A DNA stretch of 39,998 nt from JBBKWU01 sp037969035. GTDB taxonomy: Bacteria > Pseudomonadota > Alphaproteobacteria > Micavibrionales > Micavibrionaceae. Both the position numbers and the translations under genes were made by a program. Positions 33,035-39,998 of the stretch are shown in pieces. Under the pieces are notes generated by a model. The model had not been told where the DNA came from, ran no database searches, and saw only the letters and a list, made by a program, of their open reading frames with translations. Location of the stretch: the NCBI GenBank assembly GCA_037969035.1, contig JBBKWU010000004.1, forward strand, positions 1-39,998, written 5' to 3'. How positions within the stretch are numbered: the first letter of the stretch is position 1; each line of letters starts with the position of its first letter.

Positions 33035-33139
33035 CCACCGTCATTGCGAGGAAGCCGAAAGGCTGACGCGGCAATCCAGTGTTTGTGCTTGTAGCTCTCT
33101 GGATTGCCGCGTCGCGAATGCTCCTCGCAATGACGGTGG
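33035..33139. repeat. Palindromic element family A, intergenic copy
   Basis: Outer arms of 17 bases are perfectly complementary (CCACCGTCATTGCGAGG and its reverse complement), and inner GACGCGGCAATCCAG pairs with CTGGATTGCCGCGTC. It is the longest family A copy and the best hairpin. It lies between a terminator and the end of the convergent GNAT gene. Confidence 0.93.
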
Positions 33140-33159
33140 TGATTATGATTATTCGCTAA

Positions 33160-33693
33160 TTAACGGCACGCAAGCCAGTAGCGGAGGCGGGCGGGGAAGC
33201 GGTCGCTCTCGGGGGTTTCATCTTCGAATACACCGCCGCAATGCTCGATAATATGCTTGGCGATGGCGTTATCAGGTGCAATGGTCAGCAATGCGCGCTC
33301 AATTCCCAAGTAATTGGCGATTGGGATAGCCTTGAAAAGTAGCTTTTTGCCAAAGCCTTGTCCACGGCGCGATGGGCGAATGATGAAATGCATATGCCCC
33401 CCCCATTTTTCCAAATGCCAGTTCAAACGGTGACGGATATCAACCGTACCAAGATATTCATCATCTTTCACAAGCCATGCCACGGTTTCGGGCACAGGTT
33501 CGATCCAGTCTTCATAGGGTTGATGCGGATGGCCGCGTTCAGCCCGAAGCTCGTTCACGTAGGTTTCAAAATCAGTTTTGATATTGATGATGTCGTTATA
33601 CTCGTACCGCCCCTCGTTGTGGTATTCCGCCAACGCTTCGAGGTAGCTGTCTTTATATTCCACATCCGGACGTATTAATTTTGAAGCACTCAT
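33160..33693 (-). CDS. GNAT family N-acetyltransferase
   Basis: 177 residues. The acetyl-CoA binding motif A reads FIIRPSRRGQGFGKKLLFKA near 103-122 (R-x-x-G-x-G/A), followed by NYLGIERALLTIAPDNAIAK (motif B region). The N-terminal part (about 1-70) has DWIEPVPETVAWLVKDDEYL, similar to uncharacterised GNATs acting on small molecules. Substrate unknown. It is 70 bases downstream of mgtE on the same strand and may be read with it. Confidence 0.85.
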   Translation of the reverse strand: MSASKLIRPDVEYKDSYLEALAEYHNEGRYEYNDIINIKTDFETYVNELRAERGHPHQPYEDWIEPVPETVAWLVKDDEYLGTVDIRHRLNWHLEKWGGHMHFIIRPSRRGQGFGKKLLFKAIPIANYLGIERALLTIAPDNAIAKHIIEHCGGVFEDETPESDRFPARLRYWLACR

Positions 33694-33763
33694 ATCGTTA
33701 TTTCCATTTGCCCTTTGTTTGGCAGTATTACTTCGTATCTGATTCGATCATTTAAGCGTCAGA

Positions 33764-35158
33764 CTATAGCAAAAACAGTGCCGCAAGGCCAAGGAAAGCG
33801 AAGAAGCCTACAACATCGGTGATGGTGGTTAATACCACGGTCGATGATACGGCGGGGTCGCTTCCCATTTTATGAAGCATCACAGGTATACCCGCGCCGC
33901 AAAGTCCTGCGATAATTAAATTCAGTATCATGGCGACGGCAATGATGACGCCGAGCATCGGGCTTGCAAACCATAGGCATGTCACAATGCCGATAATCAC
34001 GGCAAAGGCCGCGCCATTAATCACACCAACAATGGTTTCTTTCCAGATAATCCGTAATGCGTTGGTGTTTGAGATTTCCCGTGTGGCAAGGGCGCGTACA
34101 GCAACGGTGAGTGCTTGCGTACCGGCATTGCCACCCATGGACGCGACAATAGGCATCAGAACGGCAAGGGCGACGATTTGTTGGATTGTCGCATCAAACA
34201 TCGAAATCACAGCCGAGGCCAAAATCGCGGTCAGCAGGTTAATGAACAACCAGCGAAAGCGTGAACGGCTAGTGGAGAGAACGGCGCGGTAAAGGTCACC
34301 ATGCTCCAAACCTGCGAGCTTCAAGAAATCTTCGTGTGCTTCTTCATCGATAACGTCAACCACGTCATCAATCGTAATCACACCAATTAGGCGGTCTTCT
34401 TCGTCCACAACAGGCGCAGAGGTTAGGTTTTCACGACGGAAAATTTGCGCCACATGTTCCTGATCCATGCTCGCAGGAATAGGGTGGACATCTTCGAGCG
34501 TCAAATCAGAGAGCTTGACCGAGCGTATCGCACGCAAAACACGGGACAGCGGAATCTCGCCCTCGACATGGTAAGTCGGGGAGATCACAAAAATATCGTA
34601 AAAGTCAGTCGGCAGTTCATCGGCGGCGGCACGAAGGTAATCGATGGTTTTACCCACTGTCCAAAAATCAGGAATAGCCACAACTTCGCGCTGCATAAGA
34701 CGCCCCGCGCTATCCTCGGGGAAGCTCAGGCCTTCCTCGATGGTCATGCGCGTTTTCATGGACAGCTTGTGAATGATTTCTTGCTGGTAATCTTTATCAA
34801 GATTAAGGATCAGGTCGAGCGCATCATCACTATCAAGCTCGGCAATGATGGCGGCCACGCTTTTGGCACCCATATCGGTCAGAAGCGAACGGCGAAACTC
34901 GGGATCCATCTCGGAATAGGTTTGCGGGTCAATGGCGGCACTATGATCTTCGATGATTTTTTGAACATCATCATCGGAAAGCTTGGATAAAACCTCGGCA
35001 GCGTCCGCAGGGCTAAGGTCACCCATAACCTGTATAACGCCGTCTTCATGGTTATCATGAAGGGCATCTTCGAGGTCGTGGATATCATTATCGGTCGGCC
35101 CGACGTGATGTTCTTTGTCCTCGGTTGGTTCTATGGTGTTGCTGTTCTGATCTGTCAT
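33764..35158 (-). CDS. mgtE: Magnesium transporter MgtE
   Basis: 464 residues. Domain order is that of MgtE: N-terminal acidic helical domain (about 25-130, with DAAEVLSKLSDDDVQKII and DSDDALDLILNLDKD), two CBS domains (about 135-260, the second with APVVDEEDRLIGVITIDDV), a connecting helix and five membrane helices (about 285-464). The pore-region strings MGGNAGTQAL and DPAVSSTVVLTTITDVVGF contain the Mg-coordinating Asp. Acts as a Mg2+-gated channel in the inner membrane. An inverted repeat abuts its start codon (35160-35203), a possible regulatory site. Confidence 0.95.
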   Translation of the reverse strand: MTDQNSNTIEPTEDKEHHVGPTDNDIHDLEDALHDNHEDGVIQVMGDLSPADAAEVLSKLSDDDVQKIIEDHSAAIDPQTYSEMDPEFRRSLLTDMGAKSVAAIIAELDSDDALDLILNLDKDYQQEIIHKLSMKTRMTIEEGLSFPEDSAGRLMQREVVAIPDFWTVGKTIDYLRAAADELPTDFYDIFVISPTYHVEGEIPLSRVLRAIRSVKLSDLTLEDVHPIPASMDQEHVAQIFRRENLTSAPVVDEEDRLIGVITIDDVVDVIDEEAHEDFLKLAGLEHGDLYRAVLSTSRSRFRWLFINLLTAILASAVISMFDATIQQIVALAVLMPIVASMGGNAGTQALTVAVRALATREISNTNALRIIWKETIVGVINGAAFAVIIGIVTCLWFASPMLGVIIAVAMILNLIIAGLCGAGIPVMLHKMGSDPAVSSTVVLTTITDVVGFFAFLGLAALFLL

Positions 35159-35159
35159 G

Positions 35160-35203
35160 CGTTGTATATGATGCCCTATAGGTTAGGACATAAATATACA
35201 ACG
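35160..35203 (-). promoter_or_regulatory. Inverted repeat abutting the mgtE start codon
   Basis: CGTTGTATAT at 35160-35169 and ATATACAACG at 35194-35203 are perfect 10-base inverted repeats, separated by 24 bases that hold a second palindrome CCTATAGG (35175-35182). The first arm ends one base before the mgtE ATG (35156-35158). In RNA this would be a stem over the whole ribosome-site area, and no normal ribosome site is otherwise visible. It is either a leader hairpin or an operator. Confidence 0.55.
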
Positions 35204-35236
35204 TAGTATGGCAAAGGGATAGGGGGGCGGCATGAT

Positions 35237-37567
35237 TTATTTCACTGCCGCGATTTTCTTTTTGCTTTTGGCTTTGAGTTTGCCGGCTTCTTCGGCTTCT
35301 AAATGCTGCGCGCCGACGCTGGCCAATGCTGCCATGTTGATGACGGAGCGTGGTGTGGCAGAGGGCGTTAGAATATGTGCAGGTTTTGCAACGCCGAGCA
35401 AGATCGGGCCGATGGAAATAGCGTCTCCCAAGACTTTCAGCATGTTGAACGAGATATTGGCCGCGTCAACATTAGGCATGATGAACAGGTTTGCCTGACC
35501 TTTGAGTTTTGAATTCGGCATCACATCTTTGCGAACTTTCTCCGACAGCGCAGAGTCAGCATGCATTTCACCTTCGATTTCGAGTTTTGGATCACGTTTG
35601 CGGATTTCACAAACGGCTTTGCGCATTTTGATGGAGTTCTCATCATCATGGCTACCGAAATTGGAGTGCGATAACAGCGCAACTTTTGGCTTGATACCAA
35701 AACGGGCAACTTCATCAGCGGCAAGCAATGTCATCTCGCTGAGCTGTGCAACGCTCGGGCAGGGGTTTACATGCGTGTCACAGATAAAGAACGAGCCTTT
35801 GGACATCACAAGTGCATTCATGGCGGCTGCGGTTTCTACGCCGTCTTTGAGGCCGATAATATTGGTGACATGGCGCATATGTTTTTGGAAACGCCCGATT
35901 GTGCCGCAAATCATGGCATCGGCATCGCCTTTTTGCACCATCAGCGCACCGATGACGGTGGTATTCGTGCGCACAATGGTTTTGGCAACAGCAGGAGTCA
36001 CACCGTTGCGCTGCATGATGTTGTGATAGCTGCTCCAGTAATCGCGGTAGCGGGTGTCATTTTCTGGATCAACAAGTTCAAAATCTTTATCAATTACAAG
36101 GCGTAAGCGTAATCTTTTGATGCGAGACTCAACCACAACACGGCGACCGATAATAATAGGTTTTGCCAAATTATCATCAACAATGGTCTGTAAGGCCTGT
36201 AACACGCGGTCTTCCTCGCCTTCGCAGAATACGACACGTTTCGGATTGGCGCGCGCGCTGTCAAAGATAGGGCGCATTGCCATGCTTGTGCGGTAGGTGT
36301 AGCTCTGAAGTTTTTCTTCATAGGCTTTCCAATCTTTGATCGGGCGGGTCGCAACACCGCTATCCATTGCGGCTTTGGCAACGGCGAGTGGTAGCTCGAT
36401 AATCAAGCGCGGATCAAATGGTTTTGGGATCATGTATTCAGGGCCGAACTCTAGCTCTTCGCCTTCATAGACGCTGGCAACTTCGGCGCTCACTTCGCGG
36501 CGGGCAAGGGATGCGATCGCGTTCACACAGGCGATTTTCATTTCTTCGTTGATGGCTGTCGCGCCAACATCAAGCGCACCACGGAAGATAAACGGGAAGC
36601 AAAGAACATTATTCACTTGGTTCGGGAAGTCAGAACGACCTGTGCAGATGATAGCACTCGGTTTTGCTTTTTGCGCTTCTTCGGGCATGATCTCAGGCGT
36701 CGGGTTCGCAAGAGCCATAATCAGCGGCGCATCGGCCATGTTTTTGATTTCTTTGCCCGTGACAGCGTTGGGACCCGAAAGGCCGAGGAATACATCCGCA
36801 CCATGCAAAGCTTCGCCCAATGTACGGTCTTTGGTGTCTAGCATGTATTTGGCTTTGACCTTGTCCATGCCTTCGTTGCGGCCTTTGAAAATCACGCCGT
36901 TACGATCACAAACAGTGATGTTTTTTTGTGGCAGACCAAGGCTGACGAGCAAGTTTAGACAAGCAATTGCCGAAGCGCCCGCGCCGTTTGCCACAAGTTT
37001 GATTTTCTTGATATCGCGGCCTGATAAATGCAACCAGTTGGTGAATGCCGCCCCCACGATAATGGCTGTGCCGTGTTGGTCATCATGGAACACAGGAATT
37101 TTCATCTTCGCGCGCAGGCGTTCTTCGATCTCAAAACATTCTGGTGCTTTGAAATCTTCAAGGTTAATGCCGCCAAAGCTAGGCTCTAGAGAGGAAATGA
37201 TATCAACCAATTTATCAACGTCTGTTTCGTCAATCTCGATATCGAGCGCGTCAATATTGGCGAATTTTTTGAACAGGACGGCTTTGCCTTCCATCACAGG
37301 CTTTGAGGCCAGCGCGCCAATGTTACCAAGGCCAAGAACGGCTGTACCATTTGAGATAACAGCAACCACGTTACCGCGCGATGTATAATCAAGCGCTTTG
37401 AGCGGATCTTTTTCGATTTCTAAACAAGGATGCGCCACGCCAGGGGAGTAGGCAAGCGCAAGGTCACGCTGTGTTTCCATCGGCTTTGTCGCTTTGATCG
37501 CGATTTTACCAGGGGTTGGGTAACGGTGGTATTCTAGCGCAGCATCACGGAGTTTATCTTTAGACAT
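35237..37567 (-). CDS. maeB: NADP-dependent malic enzyme, MaeB type with phosphotransacetylase domain
   Basis: 776 residues from the ATG at 37567 (AAGGGTG upstream); a GTG at 37579 would add four. N-terminal malic domain starts YHRYPTPGKIAIKATKP and has AYSPGVAHPCLEI, followed by NAD(P)-binding region with VANGAGASAIACLNLL near 195. From about residue 435 a PTA_PTB domain follows (RVVFCEGEEDRVLQAL, then IGRFQKHMRHVTNIIGLKDG), as in the long form known from Alphaproteobacteria. It decarboxylates malate to pyruvate; the PTA part is regulatory in known members. The C-terminus is basic (KLKAKSKKKIAAVK). mgtE follows after 78 bases. Confidence 0.94.
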   Translation of the reverse strand: MSKDKLRDAALEYHRYPTPGKIAIKATKPMETQRDLALAYSPGVAHPCLEIEKDPLKALDYTSRGNVVAVISNGTAVLGLGNIGALASKPVMEGKAVLFKKFANIDALDIEIDETDVDKLVDIISSLEPSFGGINLEDFKAPECFEIEERLRAKMKIPVFHDDQHGTAIIVGAAFTNWLHLSGRDIKKIKLVANGAGASAIACLNLLVSLGLPQKNITVCDRNGVIFKGRNEGMDKVKAKYMLDTKDRTLGEALHGADVFLGLSGPNAVTGKEIKNMADAPLIMALANPTPEIMPEEAQKAKPSAIICTGRSDFPNQVNNVLCFPFIFRGALDVGATAINEEMKIACVNAIASLARREVSAEVASVYEGEELEFGPEYMIPKPFDPRLIIELPLAVAKAAMDSGVATRPIKDWKAYEEKLQSYTYRTSMAMRPIFDSARANPKRVVFCEGEEDRVLQALQTIVDDNLAKPIIIGRRVVVESRIKRLRLRLVIDKDFELVDPENDTRYRDYWSSYHNIMQRNGVTPAVAKTIVRTNTTVIGALMVQKGDADAMICGTIGRFQKHMRHVTNIIGLKDGVETAAAMNALVMSKGSFFICDTHVNPCPSVAQLSEMTLLAADEVARFGIKPKVALLSHSNFGSHDDENSIKMRKAVCEIRKRDPKLEIEGEMHADSALSEKVRKDVMPNSKLKGQANLFIMPNVDAANISFNMLKVLGDAISIGPILLGVAKPAHILTPSATPRSVINMAALASVGAQHLEAEEAGKLKAKSKKKIAAVK

Positions 37568-37754
37568 ATTTAGGCACACCCTTTTTTATTTGAAAACGTT
37601 TAGCAGGTGGAAGTTTTACAGGTTCGCACAGGCTTTTCAAGCACTAGAAATGTTGCGTTGCGAAGCGGCGCACAGGTTTATTTGCTAAATCAAGTAAAAA
37701 TATGTAAAGTGTGTAATCATTTGAATTTTTTGATAAGAAGGAGCGTTATAAATA

Positions 37755-37940
37755 ATGGCAAAATCAGGAATTATTCTTGACGGTAAAGAGCTATTGGATT
37801 GTGAAGTGACTCTTCTCGATGACTTTGAAAGATTTCATGCGTTTGCGGAAACTCAAAAAGTGATCATGAAAAATGCTGATAGCACGGCTGAAGAAAAGGC
37901 ATTTGGAATAACGGTTCTCGGAATAGGGCTAAAGTTTTAA
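37755..37940 (+). CDS. Small hypothetical protein, 61 aa
   Basis: AAGGAG lies 11 bases before the ATG. The product, MAKSGIILDGKELLDCEVTL and so on, is small, slightly acidic and soluble, with a central helix (FERFHAFAETQKVIMKNADS) and no known motif. First of three short-spaced genes on the plus strand, followed after 19 bases by the Tat-signal mini-protein. Confidence 0.5.
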   Translation: MAKSGIILDGKELLDCEVTLLDDFERFHAFAETQKVIMKNADSTAEEKAFGITVLGIGLKF

Positions 37941-37959
37941 TTGAGGTGAGGGATTTATC

Positions 37960-38160
37960 ATGAAAAGAAGAGATTTTTTAGCATCATTATCAGCAAGTGC
38001 TTTTGTGCCAGCTGCCGCGCCATTGCTTAGAACTGCGGCACAAATTTTACCAAAGGCTGTACGTCATCCGTCGTACAATGTGGGGATAATCGGCCATATT
38101 GATGCTGGCAAAGTCAAAATGTCAAAAGAGGTTCTCAATTTCATTAAGCTCTCTCAGTAA
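37960..38160 (+). CDS. Mini-protein with Tat-type signal and HIDAGK string, 66 aa
   Basis: Begins MKRRDFLASLSASAFVPAAA, a twin-arginine (RR-x-F-L) signal pattern with a likely AxA cleavage near residue 28. The mature end has YNVGIIGHIDAGKVKMSKEV, which mimics the G1 region of translation GTPases (EF-G: NIGI-AHIDAGKTT). The Ser/Thr after the P-loop Lys is replaced by Val and the rest of a GTPase domain is absent, so nucleotide binding is unlikely. GAGGTGAGG lies 12 bases before the ATG. Ends 18 bases before the HAD gene. Family unknown; it could be the end of a larger, deleted gene. Confidence 0.45.
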   Translation: MKRRDFLASLSASAFVPAAAPLLRTAAQILPKAVRHPSYNVGIIGHIDAGKVKMSKEVLNFIKLSQ

Positions 38161-38178
38161 AACTAAAGAGAATTTATT

Positions 38179-38841
38179 ATGGCGCTACTGGCGATTGATT
38201 GGAACGGTACACTTATAGATGATACTGCCGCTTGGGCGGAGGCGTATAATGCGGCTTTGGGTGTGCTTGGAATTGCGGGGCAAGAATTATATGTGCTGCA
38301 GGATAAATACGATGTGCCTGTCGAGCAATCCATCCTGAACTTCGGTGTGAGCCGCGAAGAATACGACGCCAAAAGCGGGGTATTGTTTACGGCGTTTTCC
38401 GAAACCTTGCGCACCACAGCCGTCCATGCCGAACTTCGCAACGGTGCGGCGGCATTTTTAGATGATGTAAAAGCGCAGGGGCATCATTTATATCTTTTAA
38501 GCAGTCATCACAAAGATGATCTTGAGCGTGAAATCGGTAAACACGGCTTGCAAGGCGCCTTTCATAGAGTAAGCGGGCGCGATGACCACGGCCAGATCAG
38601 AACAAAATCCACGAAGCAGCAAAGATTAGAAGATTATATACAGAGCATGGGCAAGGCTGAGCCTGTCTTTGTTATCGGTGATTCAACCGAAGATGCCCGT
38701 TTAGGCGCGCTTGTCGGCGGGCAGAGCGTTTGTATTACGGGTGGTTATTCATCAAAACAGAGATTGCTCGAAAATGGCGCATTCAAAGTTGTTGATACGC
38801 TGGCACAGGTTAAGTTTGTAATCCATAAACACAATATCTAA
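38179..38841 (+). CDS. HAD-family hydrolase, phosphoglycolate-phosphatase-like
   Basis: 220 residues. Motif I is AIDWNGTLIDD (residues 5-15): nucleophile Asp6, but the second acid is Asn8 in DWNGT, a form seen in some HAD phosphatases. Motif II LLSSHHKDD near 105, motif III Lys in RTKSTKQQRL near 150 and motif IV VIGDSTEDARLGA near 170. A helical cap (about 16-85) lies after motif I. Substrate unknown. Last gene before the composition change at about 38.9 kb. Confidence 0.75.
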   Translation: MALLAIDWNGTLIDDTAAWAEAYNAALGVLGIAGQELYVLQDKYDVPVEQSILNFGVSREEYDAKSGVLFTAFSETLRTTAVHAELRNGAAAFLDDVKAQGHHLYLLSSHHKDDLEREIGKHGLQGAFHRVSGRDDHGQIRTKSTKQQRLEDYIQSMGKAEPVFVIGDSTEDARLGALVGGQSVCITGGYSSKQRLLENGAFKVVDTLAQVKFVIHKHNI

Positions 38842-39007
38842 AGAAACTGGTGCACCCAAGGGCACACTCACTTTTCTTAAATTCACTTTGTTTATTAACG
38901 AAAATTGGTGCGCCTAACGAGAGAGAACTCGAACTCTCTTTTTGAAGCACTGGAAGAATGGGAACGCCATCTCACGCAACTTGACCTTGATGGTCGGGAG
39001 CGTCGAG
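38842..39007. other. Junction between host DNA and a GC-rich mobile element
   Basis: The left part is AT-rich like the rest of the window; from about 38945 on GC content rises sharply. It holds a weak hairpin (GTGC at 38850 with GCAC at 38862), an imperfect direct repeat (TGGTGCACCCAA at 38849, TGGTGCGCCTAA at 38906) and an oriT-like hairpin (38908-38938). An open frame ending at 39027 (LFEALEEWERHLTQLDLDG and onward) may be the tail of a truncated element gene. Confidence 0.55.
38908..38938 (-). other. Putative oriT-like site (hairpin plus GCGC core)
   Basis: Read on the minus strand, a 5-base-arm hairpin (GAGAG, loop TTCGAGTT, CTCTC) is directly followed by GTTAGGCGCACCA. IncQ-type origins of transfer have the same order: an inverted repeat, then TAAGTGCGCCCT at the nick site. 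It lies about 70 bases upstream of a mobC-relaxase gene pair, the usual location. A plain terminator (five T follow the stem on the plus strand) is the alternative. Confidence 0.35.
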
Positions 39008-39430
39008 ATGAAGCATCCAACGAATGATTTCAATACTTTAGCCAATCAGAAGGCAACTAAGGGGCCTGTGCCGTTCTCGCTGCGGCTCAGCTTCGATGAA
39101 CGGGGCATCCTTGAGCATGATGCGGCGGGGAAGGCTCTCGGTGCTTATATCCGTGATCGCCTGTTCGGCGATGACGTGACACCGCGCACCACGCGCGGCA
39201 AGTTTCCTGTCAAAGATCAGGCTGCCCTCGGACGCGTGCTTGGTGCGCTCGGCTCATCGCGTCTCTCCGCTAACCTGAACCAACTCGCCAAGGCGGTGAA
39301 CACGGGCTCGCTGCCCGTTACACCTGAAACCGAAGAGGAACTTCGGAAGGCGTGCGCCGCCGTGCTTGCCATGCGGGAAGACATCCTGAGCGCGCTCGGT
39401 CGCGATAGCAATCGCGGTCCGAAGCCGTGA
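39008..39430 (+). CDS. MobC-like relaxosome accessory protein
   Basis: 140 residues from the ATG at 39008 (GGGAG upstream); the open frame starts earlier at a TTG but that part has no family likeness. Helical, basic DNA-binding-type protein: PFSLRLSFDERGILEHDAAG, then LGAYIRDRLFG, then RVLGALGSSRLSANLNQLAK and TGSLPVTPETEEELRKA. The last two strings are typical of mobilization proteins that help the relaxase at oriT. GC-rich, unlike everything before 38.9 kb. Its stop overlaps the relaxase GTG by 4 bases (GTGA). Confidence 0.8.
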   Translation: MKHPTNDFNTLANQKATKGPVPFSLRLSFDERGILEHDAAGKALGAYIRDRLFGDDVTPRTTRGKFPVKDQAALGRVLGALGSSRLSANLNQLAKAVNTGSLPVTPETEEELRKACAAVLAMREDILSALGRDSNRGPKP

Positions 39431-39998
39431 TCATCAAGGCTAAAGAACGCGGCGGTGGGGCGCAACTTGCGCGGTATCTGCTGACTATGCGAGACAACGA
39501 TCATGTTGAGCTGCATGAGCTGCGCGGGTTTGTCAGTGAAGACCTGCTCGGCGCGTTCCGTGAAGCGGACGCGATTGCCGCTGGCACGCGCTGCCAAAAC
39601 CATCTGTTTTCTATCAGCTTGAACCCACCGCAATCTACAGATGTCAGCATCGAAGATTTTGAGAAGGCCGCCAATGAGGTGGAGCGCAGGCTCGGCCTCG
39701 ACGATCAGCCGCGTGCGATTGTTTTCCATGAAAAGGACGGGCGGCGGCACGCTCACGTGGTCTGGTCGCGGATTGATGCGGAGCGGATGCGGGCAATCAA
39801 TCTTTCGCACTACAAGCTGCATCTGCGCGACGTGTCGCGCGACCTGTACCGCATGCACGGCTGGGAAATGCCGAAAGGACTGCGGGACTGGCGCGAGCGC
39901 GATCCGCTGAGCTTCACACGCGAAGAATGGCAGCAAGCGCGGCGTGCTGGTCTTGACCCGAAGCATATCAAGGCGCTGTTCCAGCGCGCTTGGGAGCG
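39427..39998 (+). CDS. Relaxase/mobilization nuclease (cut by window edge)
   Basis: Starts at a GTG overlapping the MobC-like stop and runs open to the right edge, about 190 codons seen. It begins VIIKAKERGGGAQLARYLL. NHLFSISLNPP near 58 is followed by FHEKDGRRHAHVVWSRID near 103-120, which carries the HxH part of the three-His metal site of MOBP/MOBQ-type relaxases; the active Tyr may be Tyr16 in ARYLL. The enzyme nicks oriT and pilots the strand in conjugative transfer. Absent from the open-frame list only because it has no stop in the window. Confidence 0.85.
   Translation, partial: MIIKAKERGGGAQLARYLLTMRDNDHVELHELRGFVSEDLLGAFREADAIAAGTRCQNHLFSISLNPPQSTDVSIEDFEKAANEVERRLGLDDQPRAIVFHEKDGRRHAHVVWSRIDAERMRAINLSHYKLHLRDVSRDLYRMHGWEMPKGLRDWRERDPLSFTREEWQQARRAGLDPKHIKALFQRAWE

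Noticed and set aside
35160..35236. M-box type magnesium riboswitch upstream of mgtE
   Set aside because: The region between maeB and mgtE is only 78 bases, too short for the known M-box leader, and conserved M-box strings are not seen.
36549..37388. Long plus-strand open frame of 279 codons
   Set aside because: It lies wholly inside maeB on the other strand, lacks family likeness and follows the codon-position pattern of the malic enzyme gene.
38906..38940. tRNA 3' end on the minus strand (TTCGAGT loop and CACCA-like end)
   Set aside because: The T-arm loop would be eight bases, the distance to CCA does not fit an acceptor stem, and no D-arm or anticodon arm follows upstream. Treated as an oriT-like or terminator hairpin instead.

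Overview
The window looks like chromosomal DNA from an alphaproteobacterium of moderate GC content. Support comes from gene content and order. There are remnants of two gene clusters usual in Alphaproteobacteria (xseB-ispA-dxs and ispH-thrB-rnhA), a type II (APH-fold) homoserine kinase, a TetR/COQ9-like regulator, a two-domain malic enzyme and an MgtE transporter. A Micavibrio-like or Rhodospirillales-like lineage would fit, but I cannot fix the taxon from sequence alone. No rRNA, tRNA or CRISPR array was found.

Layout. 1-5.2 kb: a DUF2330 protein (cut by the window edge) overlapping an NQR2/RnfD-like membrane protein, a TetR/COQ9-like regulator divergent from an adenosine-kinase-type PfkB enzyme, and a tandem pair of small paralogues of unknown function. 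5.3-9 kb: htpG, a secreted hypothetical, pdxH and a glycine-zipper lipoprotein. 9-16.9 kb: a 465-residue orphan, fabI, a DxD glycosyltransferase-like gene, aroC, sppA and a HAD phosphatase. 16.9-25.7 kb: a decayed gene, dxs, two tandem HEAFHG putative metallopeptidases, a HigA-like solitary antitoxin, ispA, xseB, an HDAC-fold deacetylase and an ankyrin protein. 25.8-32.9 kb: AGE epimerase, lipoprotein, ispH, SPFH protein, YgjV-like protein, thrB and rnhA. 33-38.8 kb: GNAT, mgtE, maeB, two tiny proteins and a HAD hydrolase. 38.9-40 kb: abrupt change to GC-rich DNA carrying a MobC-like protein and a relaxase with the HxH motif. This is the edge of a mobilizable element.

Metabolically the window holds first, middle and last steps of isoprenoid supply (dxs, ispH, ispA), the last step of the shikimate pathway (aroC), fatty-acid elongation (fabI), threonine synthesis (thrB), PLP salvage (pdxH) and anaplerosis (maeB).

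The most notable signal is two families of 70-105 bp palindromic elements. They lie between genes and also in frame inside conserved protein genes: twice in dxs, once in ispH and once in the NQR2/RnfD-like gene. They add about 23-25 residues at each site and keep the frame open, as Rickettsia palindromic elements do. Other points worth following are the metallopeptidase pair that splits the isoprenoid cluster, an inverted repeat abutting the mgtE start codon, an oriT-like hairpin at the mobile-element border, and a Tat-signal mini-protein carrying an EF-G-like HIDAGK string.
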